Positions 16,995 through 24,751 of a DNA stretch of 44,198 nucleotides are shown piece by piece. The position numbers and the translations under genes are program-made. The notes below the pieces were generated by a model, which was not told the origin of the DNA, did no database searches, and saw only the letters and a program-made list of their open reading frames with translations. Source of the stretch: Thermocladium sp. (GTDB lineage: Archaea; Thermoproteota; Thermoprotei; Thermoproteales; Thermocladiaceae); contig JAGDXC010000005.1 in NCBI GenBank assembly GCA_023269935.1, positions 1-44,198 on the forward strand, given 5' to 3'. Within the stretch, counting starts at the first letter, position 1; every line of letters begins with the position of its first letter.

Positions 16995-18128
16995 ATGCAG
17001 AACATTAACGAATCAATAATTAGGATAAAGAACATAAATGAGAAGCTTAACGACATGTTTTATAAGTATTCGGATGAGATATCGGGCATACTTGTTTCCG
17101 TCTTGTCGAGGGAGAACTTTCTATTAGTGGGTCCCCCCGGCACCGCTAAGACTACCCTCGTATATACTTTATCCAAATTAACTAATATTAAGTGGTTCTA
17201 TAGGCAGTTAACTAAGTTCACGGACCTGGAGGAAATACTTGGGCCCATAGATATAGCGAAGCTGCTGGAGGGCAAGGTGGAGCGCATTTATGCTAATTCA
17301 ATAATCGAGAGTGAGTTAGCCTTATTGGATGAAATATTCAATGCATCCAGCGCGATACTCAACACTCTGCTCTCTCTCCTTAACGAGAGGGTAGTGTATG
17401 ATGGCGATAAGATAATTCCTGTAAAGACGTGGGCAGTGTTCGGCAGCAGTAACAGGGTTCCAGACGAGGAGGAGCTTCAGGCTCTCTTTGATAGGTTCCC
17501 CATGAGGACCTTCACAGAGTATGTATTGCCGGAGGACACTGAGAATTTATTGATAAAGGGATGGAATTTGAGGCGGGAAATGGATGAGCTAAGACCGCTT
17601 GCTTCAATGGATGATATACGAGCATTAAACCAAATGCAGGTTAATTACGTGTTTAGCAACACTAAGGATATATCTAAGATATTGTCGCCCGTGATAGCGG
17701 ATTACGTTGAGCACATACCCATTAGTAATAGAACAAGAATAAAGATACCCCTCTACGCATACTCACTTCTATTGATACAGGGGTTCAAGCCTGAGGAGGT
17801 AACTCCCATGATGCTTAAGGTAGCCGCCATAAGGGTGGCTAAGTACTTGATTCAAAACAAGGATCAATTAAGCGAGTATGAAGCCTTTGCCATGACTCAT
17901 ATGCCTGAGGAGCTCCTTAAAATAAATGATTTAATAAGCGAGGCAAAAGCGCTATTGAGCAACAACATAATAGATGATGCGCGGACGAGACTCGTGGATG
18001 CCAGGGAAACAATGAGCTCAATTAAGTCTAAGTGGGATAAGAGCCTTTACAGCCTATATAAGTACGAGATAGATGAAATGATGAGCACAATAGAGAAGCT
18101 GGAGGAGATGATAATGAATGAGCAGTGA
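16995..18128 (+). CDS. MoxR/RavA-family AAA+ ATPase
   Basis: A 377-residue MoxR-type AAA+ ATPase, a chaperone-like class that usually works with a von Willebrand factor A partner to assemble or insert metal into protein complexes. Walker A is GPPGTAKT (46-53), Walker B is LALLDEIF (about 108-115), followed by the family's ILNTLLSLLNERVVYDG helix-2 insert and sensor 1 region WAVFGSSNRVPDE. The C-terminal 100 residues are helical and coiled-coil-like. The VWA gene starts 11 bases before this stop, so the two are cotranslated. A TATA-like CCTTATATTTAAG ends about 21 bases before the ATG. Confidence 0.92.
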   Translation: MQNINESIIRIKNINEKLNDMFYKYSDEISGILVSVLSRENFLLVGPPGTAKTTLVYTLSKLTNIKWFYRQLTKFTDLEEILGPIDIAKLLEGKVERIYANSIIESELALLDEIFNASSAILNTLLSLLNERVVYDGDKIIPVKTWAVFGSSNRVPDEEELQALFDRFPMRTFTEYVLPEDTENLLIKGWNLRREMDELRPLASMDDIRALNQMQVNYVFSNTKDISKILSPVIADYVEHIPISNRTRIKIPLYAYSLLLIQGFKPEEVTPMMLKVAAIRVAKYLIQNKDQLSEYEAFAMTHMPEELLKINDLISEAKALLSNNIIDDARTRLVDARETMSSIKSKWDKSLYSLYKYEIDEMMSTIEKLEEMIMNEQ

Positions 18129-19458
18129 GAAAAGGAGGCGCGGCATTCTTCTTAACGTTGATTATGATGATGAGCTAGCCAGGTATAGGCTTCGTGAGGT
18201 GTTCATGGAGAGCAGGAGACGCATGGTGCCCAGCATGGATAAAATACCTCAATATGCATTGATAGATTCATTTTATTTGCATTATAGAAGCCCCATGCTG
18301 GGGCAATTAAGCGATTTAAAGGATGAGAAGGACATATTATGGTATCACTTGGTTAACACGTATATACGCAGCGATCAATACGGCGAGGCCGTTAGGGTAA
18401 CTAAATTGAATGGTCACCTCTCAAAACTCATGGCCGTTAAAATGCTTAGGATATATAGTAATCTACTGAGCAAAATGGAGAGAAGCGAGGGCTTTAGGCA
18501 AATGGTTAATGACTCGACCAATAGATCTTCCTCCTCGAAGGAAAATAAGGCAATAATAGAACGTGAAATACGTTCCCTATTATCGTTTTACCTCGGCAAC
18601 ATGAGGCGCATTAATGAAACGGTTAAGAAGGTAAAGTCCGTAATGGGCAGCTCCATTGGGCATGAAGTTGCCGACATATTATTGAGCACAGACATAGATC
18701 CCTACAGGACTCGTCTAATAAACATGCTTGACTCATTGGTTAAATTGATTTCGGATGTCAAGTACAAGATGGATCTATTGAAAGAGGAGGACGTAGTCTA
18801 TAAGGGAATATCATCAGGAATAAAGAAATTATCACATATGGCGGAATTACGCGACGTCACTCCATCTGATCGCGCATTAATGCGCGTATCAAAGCCCCTA
18901 TATGCCTATAAATTAGGTACTAATAATATCCTAGTCAATGAGCGAAAACTAACCAAGAAACCCAAGGTATATCTACTCATAGATAAGAGCGGCAGCATGT
19001 TTTATACCGTAATGAATAACTTATTCGAGTTCGGAAGCATAAGCAAAATAACGTGGGCAACCGCGTTGGCGACCGTTCTAGTCATGAAGGGAAGCAATGT
19101 ACAAGTGAGGTTTTTCGACCAGCAAGTATACCCAGCGATAAGCGATAAAAAGGAAATAATAAAGACCCTTCTCTCCTTAATTCCATTGGGCGGCACCAAT
19201 ATAACGGCAGCCGTTAACATGGCTATGGAGGACGCCCGTCGAAATCCACAGCTAAGGGATTATAAACTGGTCTTGATAACGGATGGCGAGGATGATGAAT
19301 TAAGCATGGAACCCATAAATAATGTGCGCTCCATGTTCAGCAATTTCAAGGTGGTTCTAATAGGTAATGAGCAATCCATGTTGGAGTCCAACAAGAATAC
19401 GATCAAGATAAGCAGTTTGACCTCGAAATCCCTCATGAAGATACTTAAATCAATCTGA
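18118..19458 (+). CDS. VWA-domain protein, partner of the MoxR ATPase
   Basis: A 446-residue protein with a long helical, basic N-terminal region (1-280) and a C-terminal von Willebrand factor A domain. The metal-ion adhesion site is intact: DKSGS (289-293), Thr in LGGTNIT, and Asp in ITDGEDD. This layout matches ViaA-like partners of RavA/MoxR ATPases (COG2425 type). The ATG overlaps the MoxR coding end by 11 bases. The client protein cannot be inferred; no metalloenzyme or Rubisco gene lies beside the pair, although rio2 is the divergent neighbour and tRNA-Gly follows 90 bases downstream. No membrane segment is seen. Confidence 0.88.
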   Translation: MSSEKRRRGILLNVDYDDELARYRLREVFMESRRRMVPSMDKIPQYALIDSFYLHYRSPMLGQLSDLKDEKDILWYHLVNTYIRSDQYGEAVRVTKLNGHLSKLMAVKMLRIYSNLLSKMERSEGFRQMVNDSTNRSSSSKENKAIIEREIRSLLSFYLGNMRRINETVKKVKSVMGSSIGHEVADILLSTDIDPYRTRLINMLDSLVKLISDVKYKMDLLKEEDVVYKGISSGIKKLSHMAELRDVTPSDRALMRVSKPLYAYKLGTNNILVNERKLTKKPKVYLLIDKSGSMFYTVMNNLFEFGSISKITWATALATVLVMKGSNVQVRFFDQQVYPAISDKKEIIKTLLSLIPLGGTNITAAVNMAMEDARRNPQLRDYKLVLITDGEDDELSMEPINNVRSMFSNFKVVLIGNEQSMLESNKNTIKISSLTSKSLMKILKSI

Positions 19459-19511
19459 CCCCTCTTAACTCTATGAATGGATACTAGTCTTGGATTCGCA
19501 TTATTTTTAAG

Positions 19512-19525
19512 GAAAATTTTTAAAA
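19512..19525 (+). promoter_or_regulatory. TATA-like box for tRNA-Gly
   Basis: GAAAATTTTTAAAA lies about 24-37 bases upstream of the first tRNA base, the spacing of an archaeal tRNA promoter. It follows the VWA stop by about 55 bases, so the tRNA has its own start signal. Confidence 0.5.
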
Positions 19526-19548
19526 GCTATTAACTCTTGAGAGCCTAA

Positions 19549-19641
19549 GCGGCCGTAGTCTAGTCTGGATCAGGACGACGGCCCCCCATCCATTTGCGGG
19601 GGGATCGCCGTAGATCGTGGGTTCAAATCCCACCGGCCGCA
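19549..19641 (+). tRNA. tRNA-Gly(CCC) with a 17-base intron
   Basis: The cloverleaf folds perfectly. The acceptor stem is GCGGCCG (19549-19555) with CGGCCGC (19634-19640) and discriminator A at 19641; the D arm is GTCT/GGAC with GG in the loop; the anticodon stem is ACGGC (19578-19582) with GCCGT (19607-19611); the T arm is GTGGG-TTCAAAT-CCCAC. The 24 bases between the anticodon arms need removal of 17. Taking out 19589-19605 leaves the loop C C CCC A C, anticodon CCC, which reads GGG glycine codons; the body also resembles archaeal tRNA-Gly. No CCA is encoded. The base before the anticodon (position 33) is C rather than the near-universal U; no alternative intron position gives U33. Confidence 0.9.
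19589..19605 (+). other. tRNA intron (bulge-helix-bulge)
   Basis: The 17-base intron lies at the canonical 37/38 position. It makes a textbook bulge-helix-bulge: CCCC of the exon (19583-19586) pairs with GGGG (19600-19603), flanked by three-base bulges CAT and ATC, with cuts after the second base of each; the intron itself closes with CC/GG around a six-base loop. It should be removed by the archaeal tRNA splicing endonuclease. Confidence 0.8.
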
Positions 19642-19851
19642 TCATTTTCAAGAAAGCCAATTACTAGTGCTGCTACTTAGAATAAGGCTTACTGCCTCTT
19701 TATCATGGGCGATTTATTGTTGTGAATCATCCGTGCTTGTTTATAATTTAAATAAATATCATAATTAGTATCGTGAATTTAACAATATGGCCACTCCTGT
19801 ACAACAATAATAATTGTATGTTGAATACAATGGGCAGGTGAACTGCCGATT

Positions 19852-19869
19852 AACTATTTTTAAATAGTT
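19852..19869. promoter_or_regulatory. Palindrome covering the TATA box of the DoxX-like gene
   Basis: AACTATTT-TT-AAATAGTT has perfect eight-base arms and includes the TATA-like TTTTTAAATAG centred about 26 bases before the ATG at 19886. A regulator bound here would block TBP. A small GGCAG/CTGCC hairpin lies just upstream. Confidence 0.45.
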
Positions 19870-19885
19870 GATTTAATGGACTGTT

Positions 19886-20357
19886 ATGTCAATTGATTAC
19901 ATGGTATACGCGATGCTCCAGGCAATAATAGAACCCCTTAGGTCACAAGGCGCAATAGGGCTCGGTTTACTTATATATAGGGTATTGTACGGCATAGCAT
20001 TGCTACCCCACGGCATTCCCAAAATGCCCGGCTCACGCATGAGGGGACAGCTTAGGGAAGCCATGAAGCAAATGGGGGATACATCCAGTGCTCTTTGACT
20101 TAGCCGCAATAATAGAATTTCTTGGCTCAACATTCATAATCCTCGGCCTATTAACTGGCTTCACGGCGGCCGTGCTAACTATATACTTCATTGCATTAGT
20201 TATAGTAAGCATCACCAAAATGAAGAAGCCATTCCCAACAGGCATGTCTCCTGGATGGGATTTAGATCTCATGTTTCTAATAGGTGCCCTATTATTGCTG
20301 TTCACCGGCGCAGGACCATATTCTATAGATTCGGCGCTGAATTTAGTTCTTAGGTAA
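19886..20357 (+). pseudogene. DoxX-family membrane protein, frameshifted
   Basis: Two reading frames together make one DoxX-family protein of about 156 residues, a four-helix membrane protein of unknown redox role. The first frame (from ATG 19886) gives the first helix and the family's RVLYGIALLPHGIPKM segment, then stops at 20098. The next frame continues with VLFDLAAIIEFLGSTFIILG and two more helices, ending in a TGAGPYSID motif typical of the family. The switch point is a run of five G at 20074-20078 (caaatGGGGGata); with four G the frame reads Met-Gly-Ile-His-Pro through to the end, as in relatives. It may be a real mutation, a sequencing error or slippage. The second frame also has an ATG at 20088. 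Confidence 0.75.
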
Positions 20358-20589
20358 TGCAATCAGAAAGCTCCTTAATTCATAAATAATGCGTCATTTT
20401 CTCATCATATATTTGCGAATTCACTATGCAAATTATCCCATTATTCTCCGTTTACTTCTAGGAGGATAACTTCACACCACTTCACATCATTAATTAAAAG
20501 GCTTTGGGTGTTATGAGCTGAATCGTTTTCGCATTAAATAGATTAATGACATTTCTTATTTGCGGCTTTAATGAATCTGCCCAATGAGG

Positions 20590-20700
20590 ACTCTGCCCCA
20601 AGGGTTAGAAATGAGGAGCTGAAGATGTGGGTCCCACGTCCTTGGGCTTGAAGAGACCCATATTGCAGATAAGCGTGTGGCGGGGGGTTAAGTCTCTAGG
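20590..20700 (+). ncRNA. Candidate structured RNA or leader upstream of nnr
   Basis: Within the 430-base spacer between the DoxX-like gene and nnr, this stretch is clearly more GC-rich than its AT-rich surroundings and can fold. GCCCCAAG (from 20595) pairs with CTTGGGC (20641-20647) with one bulged C, enclosing a second hairpin GATGTGG-GTC-CCACGTC (20624-20640). AGAGAC (20652-20657) pairs with GTCTCT (20692-20697). I recognise no known RNA family: RNase P, SRP RNA and box C/D patterns do not fit. It ends about 90 bases before the proposed nnr start. The rest of the spacer is AT-rich and shows nothing. Confidence 0.3.
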
Positions 20701-20787
20701 CTTAAGATGATAAAATGAGCGAGAAATGGAAGAAGGACAAACTGTTATTGGCAGCAAATGTTAAATTTGAGCGCTGCCCTTAATGGT

Positions 20788-22383
20788 ATGGATAGTATTT
20801 CAACAATTGAAATGAGGATCCTAGATAAAAACGCCGAGTACTTAGGCGTGAGTGATAGAATATTAATGGAGAATGCTGGAAAGGCAGTTGCAGACGTAGT
20901 AATGCATAGATACCCCAATGCATTAAATATAACGGTGGTCGCTGGTTTGGGCAATAATGGCGGAGACGGCGTCGTTGCCGCCCGCTACTTATTGAATAGC
21001 GGTCGTAATGTTATTATAATTTTGCTAGGCAAGGCAAGCGAGGTATCGGAAGAACCGGCAGCCACTAATTTACGAATATGCATGAATCTACTTAGGTGCA
21101 GGATAATAGAGGCTAGGGATGAATATACGCTTCTAATGCATCAGGACTTAATATTGAAGTGGCCTCAAGTGATAATTGATGCAGTTCTAGGCATTGGAGT
21201 TAAGGGACGATTAAGGCAACCCCATGCAACCGCCATTGACTTAATGAACATGTCCTCCACGCCTAAGGTGGCCGTTGATGTCCCCAGCGGCCTTGATTCC
21301 GACACGGGCAATGTTTGGGATAAGGCAGTAAAGGCAGCCATAACCGTGACTATGCATATGGCTAAGCACGGCTTACTCGCTGAATCAGCCAAGCAATACG
21401 TGGGCGAATTAATTGTGGCAGATATAGGCATACCCAAGGAGGCATCTCTAATAGTGGGGGCAGGCGACATGTTATTATTAAAATATGGGAGAGACATTAA
21501 CTCCAAAAAGGGAGATAATGGTAGAATAATGGTGGTGGGGGGATCCCGAGACTTCACTGGTGCAGCCCTATTCACCGGGTTATCCTCGCTAATTATGGGG
21601 GCTGACTTAGTTAATATTTATGCTCCTCACGACGTTGCGCATGATATACGCAGCAATAATCCCAGCATGATCTCCATCCCATTAGATGGAGATGCATTGG
21701 GGGAGTCACATGTGGATTTCATAGTGGAGGAGATGAGGAAGTTCCACGTACTAGCAATTGGCCCCGGCCTAGGCCTGAAGGAGGAAACACAACGAGCTGT
21801 AGTTAATATAATTGATTCCGCCGTTAAGATGGGCAAGAAAGTGGTGATAGATGCAGACGCAATAAAGGCAATAGGCAACTCCGGCAGGCTTGATTTATTG
21901 AAGGGATTAATAATTACCCCGCATGCAGGGGAATTCAAGCAATTATTCGGAGTGGAGATCAGCGCTGTTGATCCATTGGAGCGAGGTGAATTCGTTAGGA
22001 AAATAGTGGCTGAGAAGGCGCCGGGCTCCATAGTTCTACTTAAGGGCAATACCGATGTCGTAACGGATGGGGTTAGGATTAAGCTGAATAAGACGGGTAA
22101 TCCCGGAATGGCGATTGGGGGGACTGGTGATGTATTGACGGGTGTAACGGCGTACCTAGCATTTAAGTTAAGTGATCAACTTGAGGCGGCAGCTATAGCC
22201 GCATTCATAACTGGCTTAGCCGGCGACCTAGCCGTGATTGATAAGGGATTCCACATAACTCCCCTCGACGTAGTGGATAGGCTCCCAAGAGTGCTCTCCA
22301 TGTTCTTCGATGTAAGGAGGATAGTCACTGATTCCCTGCATCCCCAGGTTCGTGGCTTCCTAGGTGTTGGCGGGTCCTTATGA
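20788..22383 (+). CDS. nnr: Bifunctional NAD(P)HX epimerase/dehydratase (Nnr)
   Basis: A metabolite-repair enzyme that restores damaged hydrated NAD(P)H. The N-terminal epimerase domain (YjeF_N) has LMENAGKAVADVV, then GLGNNGGDGVVAARYLL and DVPSGLDSDTG; the C-terminal ADP-dependent dehydratase domain (YjeF_C/carbohydrate kinase-like) has AIGPGLG, VVIDADAIKAI, LTPHAGEF-type IITPHAGEFKQLF and the nucleotide site GNPGMAIGGTGDVLTG. The fused form and length (about 530 residues) are normal. I prefer the ATG at 20788 because a TATA-like GTTAAATTT lies about 24 bases upstream; an in-frame ATG at 20758 precedes that box. The 3' end overlaps the convergent PUA gene by 59 bases. Confidence 0.93.
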   Translation: MDSISTIEMRILDKNAEYLGVSDRILMENAGKAVADVVMHRYPNALNITVVAGLGNNGGDGVVAARYLLNSGRNVIIILLGKASEVSEEPAATNLRICMNLLRCRIIEARDEYTLLMHQDLILKWPQVIIDAVLGIGVKGRLRQPHATAIDLMNMSSTPKVAVDVPSGLDSDTGNVWDKAVKAAITVTMHMAKHGLLAESAKQYVGELIVADIGIPKEASLIVGAGDMLLLKYGRDINSKKGDNGRIMVVGGSRDFTGAALFTGLSSLIMGADLVNIYAPHDVAHDIRSNNPSMISIPLDGDALGESHVDFIVEEMRKFHVLAIGPGLGLKEETQRAVVNIIDSAVKMGKKVVIDADAIKAIGNSGRLDLLKGLIITPHAGEFKQLFGVEISAVDPLERGEFVRKIVAEKAPGSIVLLKGNTDVVTDGVRIKLNKTGNPGMAIGGTGDVLTGVTAYLAFKLSDQLEAAAIAAFITGLAGDLAVIDKGFHITPLDVVDRLPRVLSMFFDVRRIVTDSLHPQVRGFLGVGGSL

Positions 22384-22804
22384 TGAATCCCCTCCCAAGC
22401 CCCCTTAACTCGCTTGGGGAAACCATGAGGCGACCCACCGCTATTACAGTACCTGATTGATCCTTGATAGCTATATCCATTCCCGCCCTTGCATTAATGA
22501 TCTTAATTATCATGGAAAGGGGAACATTCCTTCCTTGCCGTATGAATGGCGTGGCTTCATTCTTCACTATGGCATATGAGTCGATGAAGCGTGCCCCGAG
22601 GAGGGTGGGCAATAAGTAGCCATCGCTTGCCCTAATGGAGAACGCTAGCTCTCCATTATAATAAAGCTGCCTAATCCTGTTCAGCAGGGGATTGAATTCA
22701 ACGCTTAGGTTCCCGCTCATTAATCTCTCCGCGGTGCTCTTGCCGTACTCGTATGATATTATAGTTAGGGCTCTATTAATTAGGTATGGATCCCGCGTCT
22801 TCAT
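22325..22804 (-). CDS. PUA-domain RNA-binding protein
   Basis: A 159-residue protein whose C-terminal half matches a PUA domain: an ATPFIRQGRNVPLSMI segment, then DQSGTVIAVGRLMVSPSEL and GRGFIIRTRQHLG, the pattern of PUA domains that bind structured RNA in archaeosine transglycosylase and pseudouridine synthases. The N-terminal 75 residues are helical with a possible start of the family in LINRALTIISYEYGKSTAE. There is no catalytic domain, so it may be a stand-alone RNA-binding protein. The ATG at 22804 lies three bases after the stop of the AAA ATPase gene, so it is the second gene of that operon. Its 3' end runs antisense into nnr. Confidence 0.7.
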   Translation of the reverse strand: MKTRDPYLINRALTIISYEYGKSTAERLMSGNLSVEFNPLLNRIRQLYYNGELAFSIRASDGYLLPTLLGARFIDSYAIVKNEATPFIRQGRNVPLSMIIKIINARAGMDIAIKDQSGTVIAVGRLMVSPSELRGLGRGFIIRTRQHLGSHEPGDAGNQ

Positions 22805-22807
22805 TTG

Positions 22808-23845
22808 CTAACCCACCGCGTGGATGGTCACGTAATTACTATCAACGCTATTGGATAGGAGGGGCGTATGTATCTCGCCGATTATTTGCTTGCCAGCGCC
22901 GAGCTCCCGTAATATTGAGGCTAGGACTGCGCTGGTGTTCTCGTCTAGGCAATAATCCATGTTATCTATTAGCACTATGCTCCCCGTCTCGCTAATCATT
23001 AATTGAGTGGCTATTGCCAATATGGTCTTTAAACTGCATGGCACTTCCCCGCCCATTATTTCATTATTGTTCTTATCCACGTAAGTTATTCCAACTCCAT
23101 CGCCCACGAGGCCAGCCCGTAATCGCCTATAGCCGAGTCCATCAATGGCCTTCCGCAGGAACCGCATCTTTCCATCCATTCTCGGCTCCATGCTTAGCCT
23201 GGCCAATACCTCGACAGTGTACTCGCCGTGGGCCCCAACCCAGGACTTCCCGCTTATCTTGGAGATGGGTGGGAAATCAAAGTAGGGGCCTAAGTAGTAC
23301 ACCCTTAGATTAGTTAATTGTCGTGCAGTGAATCGCACCATCTCCATGATGGTTTCATATAGTGTTGCGAATTCATCTATTAATTGAACAGCATTACTTC
23401 CCTTGAGGGATAATCCCTCCGCGGACAGGAATAACCCTGCATCCTTTACCTCCACTTCTAGAGGTACCTTAATGAAGCTTCCCTCAGCCCCCCTCCTGGA
23501 TACCAGTAAAGTGCCTTTATCGGTTCTAATCACTTGCTCCACGGCATTCCCATGTCTGGTCACCGCTATGGTTAACATGCCATCTATTGTGGGCAAGTTA
23601 ACGGCTGAAAGTTTCTCATTCATATCGCCCACCTTCCACTGGGATGTATTGAATGTCAGCTCCACGTTGCCCTCCATCATAAGTATGGAATTTAAATCAT
23701 TTCCAATGCCGGATAATAATCCATGGACTACCTTGAGTATCAGGGACTTGCCGATTCCCGGGAATCCGCTTATCAATGTAACTGGGGAGAGGTCAAGCTC
23801 CTTCTCCACATTATTAGCGAACCTGGACTTAACTCGCACCAGCAT
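22808..23845 (-). CDS. AAA-family (SMC/RecF-like) ATPase
   Basis: An ATP-binding protein with an ABC/SMC-like organisation: Walker A SGFPGIGKS near the N-terminus, a central region with ISKSWVG-type loops, and a distal Walker B, SIVLIDNMDYCLDENTS, followed by AVLASILRELGAGKQIIGEIHTPLLS, which resembles the D-loop and His switch strand of that superfamily. The Walker B carries Asp-Asn in place of the usual Asp-Glu, so catalysis may be weak or use another residue. I chose the ATG at 23845, 27 bases downstream of a minus-strand TATA-like GTTTATAA (23869-23876); an upstream ATG at 23899 precedes that box. The PUA protein follows three bases later. Function unknown. Confidence 0.75.
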   Translation of the reverse strand: MLVRVKSRFANNVEKELDLSPVTLISGFPGIGKSLILKVVHGLLSGIGNDLNSILMMEGNVELTFNTSQWKVGDMNEKLSAVNLPTIDGMLTIAVTRHGNAVEQVIRTDKGTLLVSRRGAEGSFIKVPLEVEVKDAGLFLSAEGLSLKGSNAVQLIDEFATLYETIMEMVRFTARQLTNLRVYYLGPYFDFPPISKISGKSWVGAHGEYTVEVLARLSMEPRMDGKMRFLRKAIDGLGYRRLRAGLVGDGVGITYVDKNNNEIMGGEVPCSLKTILAIATQLMISETGSIVLIDNMDYCLDENTSAVLASILRELGAGKQIIGEIHTPLLSNSVDSNYVTIHAVG

Positions 23846-23977
23846 TAATCTATGAAGCATTGCACCCATTATAAACTTGCCCGTGTTAAGGCTAGTCATC
23901 TTTGCTACTTCTCTTATGCCCTTATTGGGGCTTAATGAACCAGTAATAAAGAGACGGAGAGGAATTATGTGTCGGAA

Positions 23978-24751
23978 TTACTCCTCCTTGCCAGTCAATA
24001 TCTTATACTTATCTATATCGCGCAGTATCTTTATTTCCTCCTCAGTTGGGTCACAGATAGTTCCCACGTTATCGGCTACCTCTATCTCGAAGCTGCTGTT
24101 TGATTGTACCTCATCCAGAGATACTCCCGGCATTAATGCTATTAACCTCATTCGCTTGTTCTTGCCGTTGAAGTCATATAATCCAAGCTGCGTCACCACC
24201 ATCCAGGGACCAGACGGAGTCGGCAATCCCGCCTCCTTCCTTGAGTCCCCTCCCTGCAGCCATCCAGGCGTTGTTATGAAGTCAACCTTAGGCACAAACT
24301 TCCTCTTATCTTGCCTCATTATTATCATTACCTTATTAGAGAGGGAACCAACCTCATTGGCTCCACCGCTTCCCGGCAGTCTAACTAATGGCTTTTCCCA
24401 TGGGCCTATCACGGTCGTGTTTAAATTGCCATATGGATCTATTTGCGCTCCACCCAATAATCCTAGATCTATGCGACCAGTTGATGCTAGTGACATGACG
24501 TAATCCATGGTAGTCGTCATGAAGCCGCCCTTATAGGTTCTGGTATCGGCCACCGATATCGGTAAATGCCTCGGCGCGTGAGATATCCCGCCCGATTCAT
24601 ATATTAACGTTATTTCATGCATGTAAAGCCTCGCAGCTAGGGTGGCTGCCAGCAATGGTAATCCGGTTCCAACGAATATGGTTTTCGCTTGGGATTTCGC
24701 TATCATTCTAGCAGCTGCTATCGCCATTAATTCAGTTTTGCTGAAGTTCAT
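23978..24751 (-). CDS. CoA-transferase subunit B (glutaconate CoA-transferase type)
   Basis: The beta subunit of a two-subunit class I CoA-transferase, which moves CoA between an acyl-CoA and an acid. It shows FVGTGLPLLAATLA, the LIYESGGISHAPRH segment holding the probable catalytic Glu (about residue 52), and LLGGAQIDPYGNLNTTVIG, matching the glutaconate CoA-transferase beta family. The retained Glu argues against the IpdB-like ring-hydrolase branch, which has lost it. The ATG at 24751 overlaps the end of the A-subunit gene by four bases. At 257 residues its length is normal. The acid acceptor cannot be told. Confidence 0.88.
   Translation of the reverse strand: MNFSKTELMAIAAARMIAKSQAKTIFVGTGLPLLAATLAARLYMHEITLIYESGGISHAPRHLPISVADTRTYKGGFMTTTMDYVMSLASTGRIDLGLLGGAQIDPYGNLNTTVIGPWEKPLVRLPGSGGANEVGSLSNKVMIIMRQDKRKFVPKVDFITTPGWLQGGDSRKEAGLPTPSGPWMVVTQLGLYDFNGKNKRMRLIALMPGVSLDEVQSNSSFEIEVADNVGTICDPTEEEIKILRDIDKYKILTGKEE

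Noticed and set aside
20714..20782. A 22-codon ATG frame upstream of nnr
   Set aside because: It overlaps the proposed nnr promoter, has no recognisable sequence and no supporting ribosome site.
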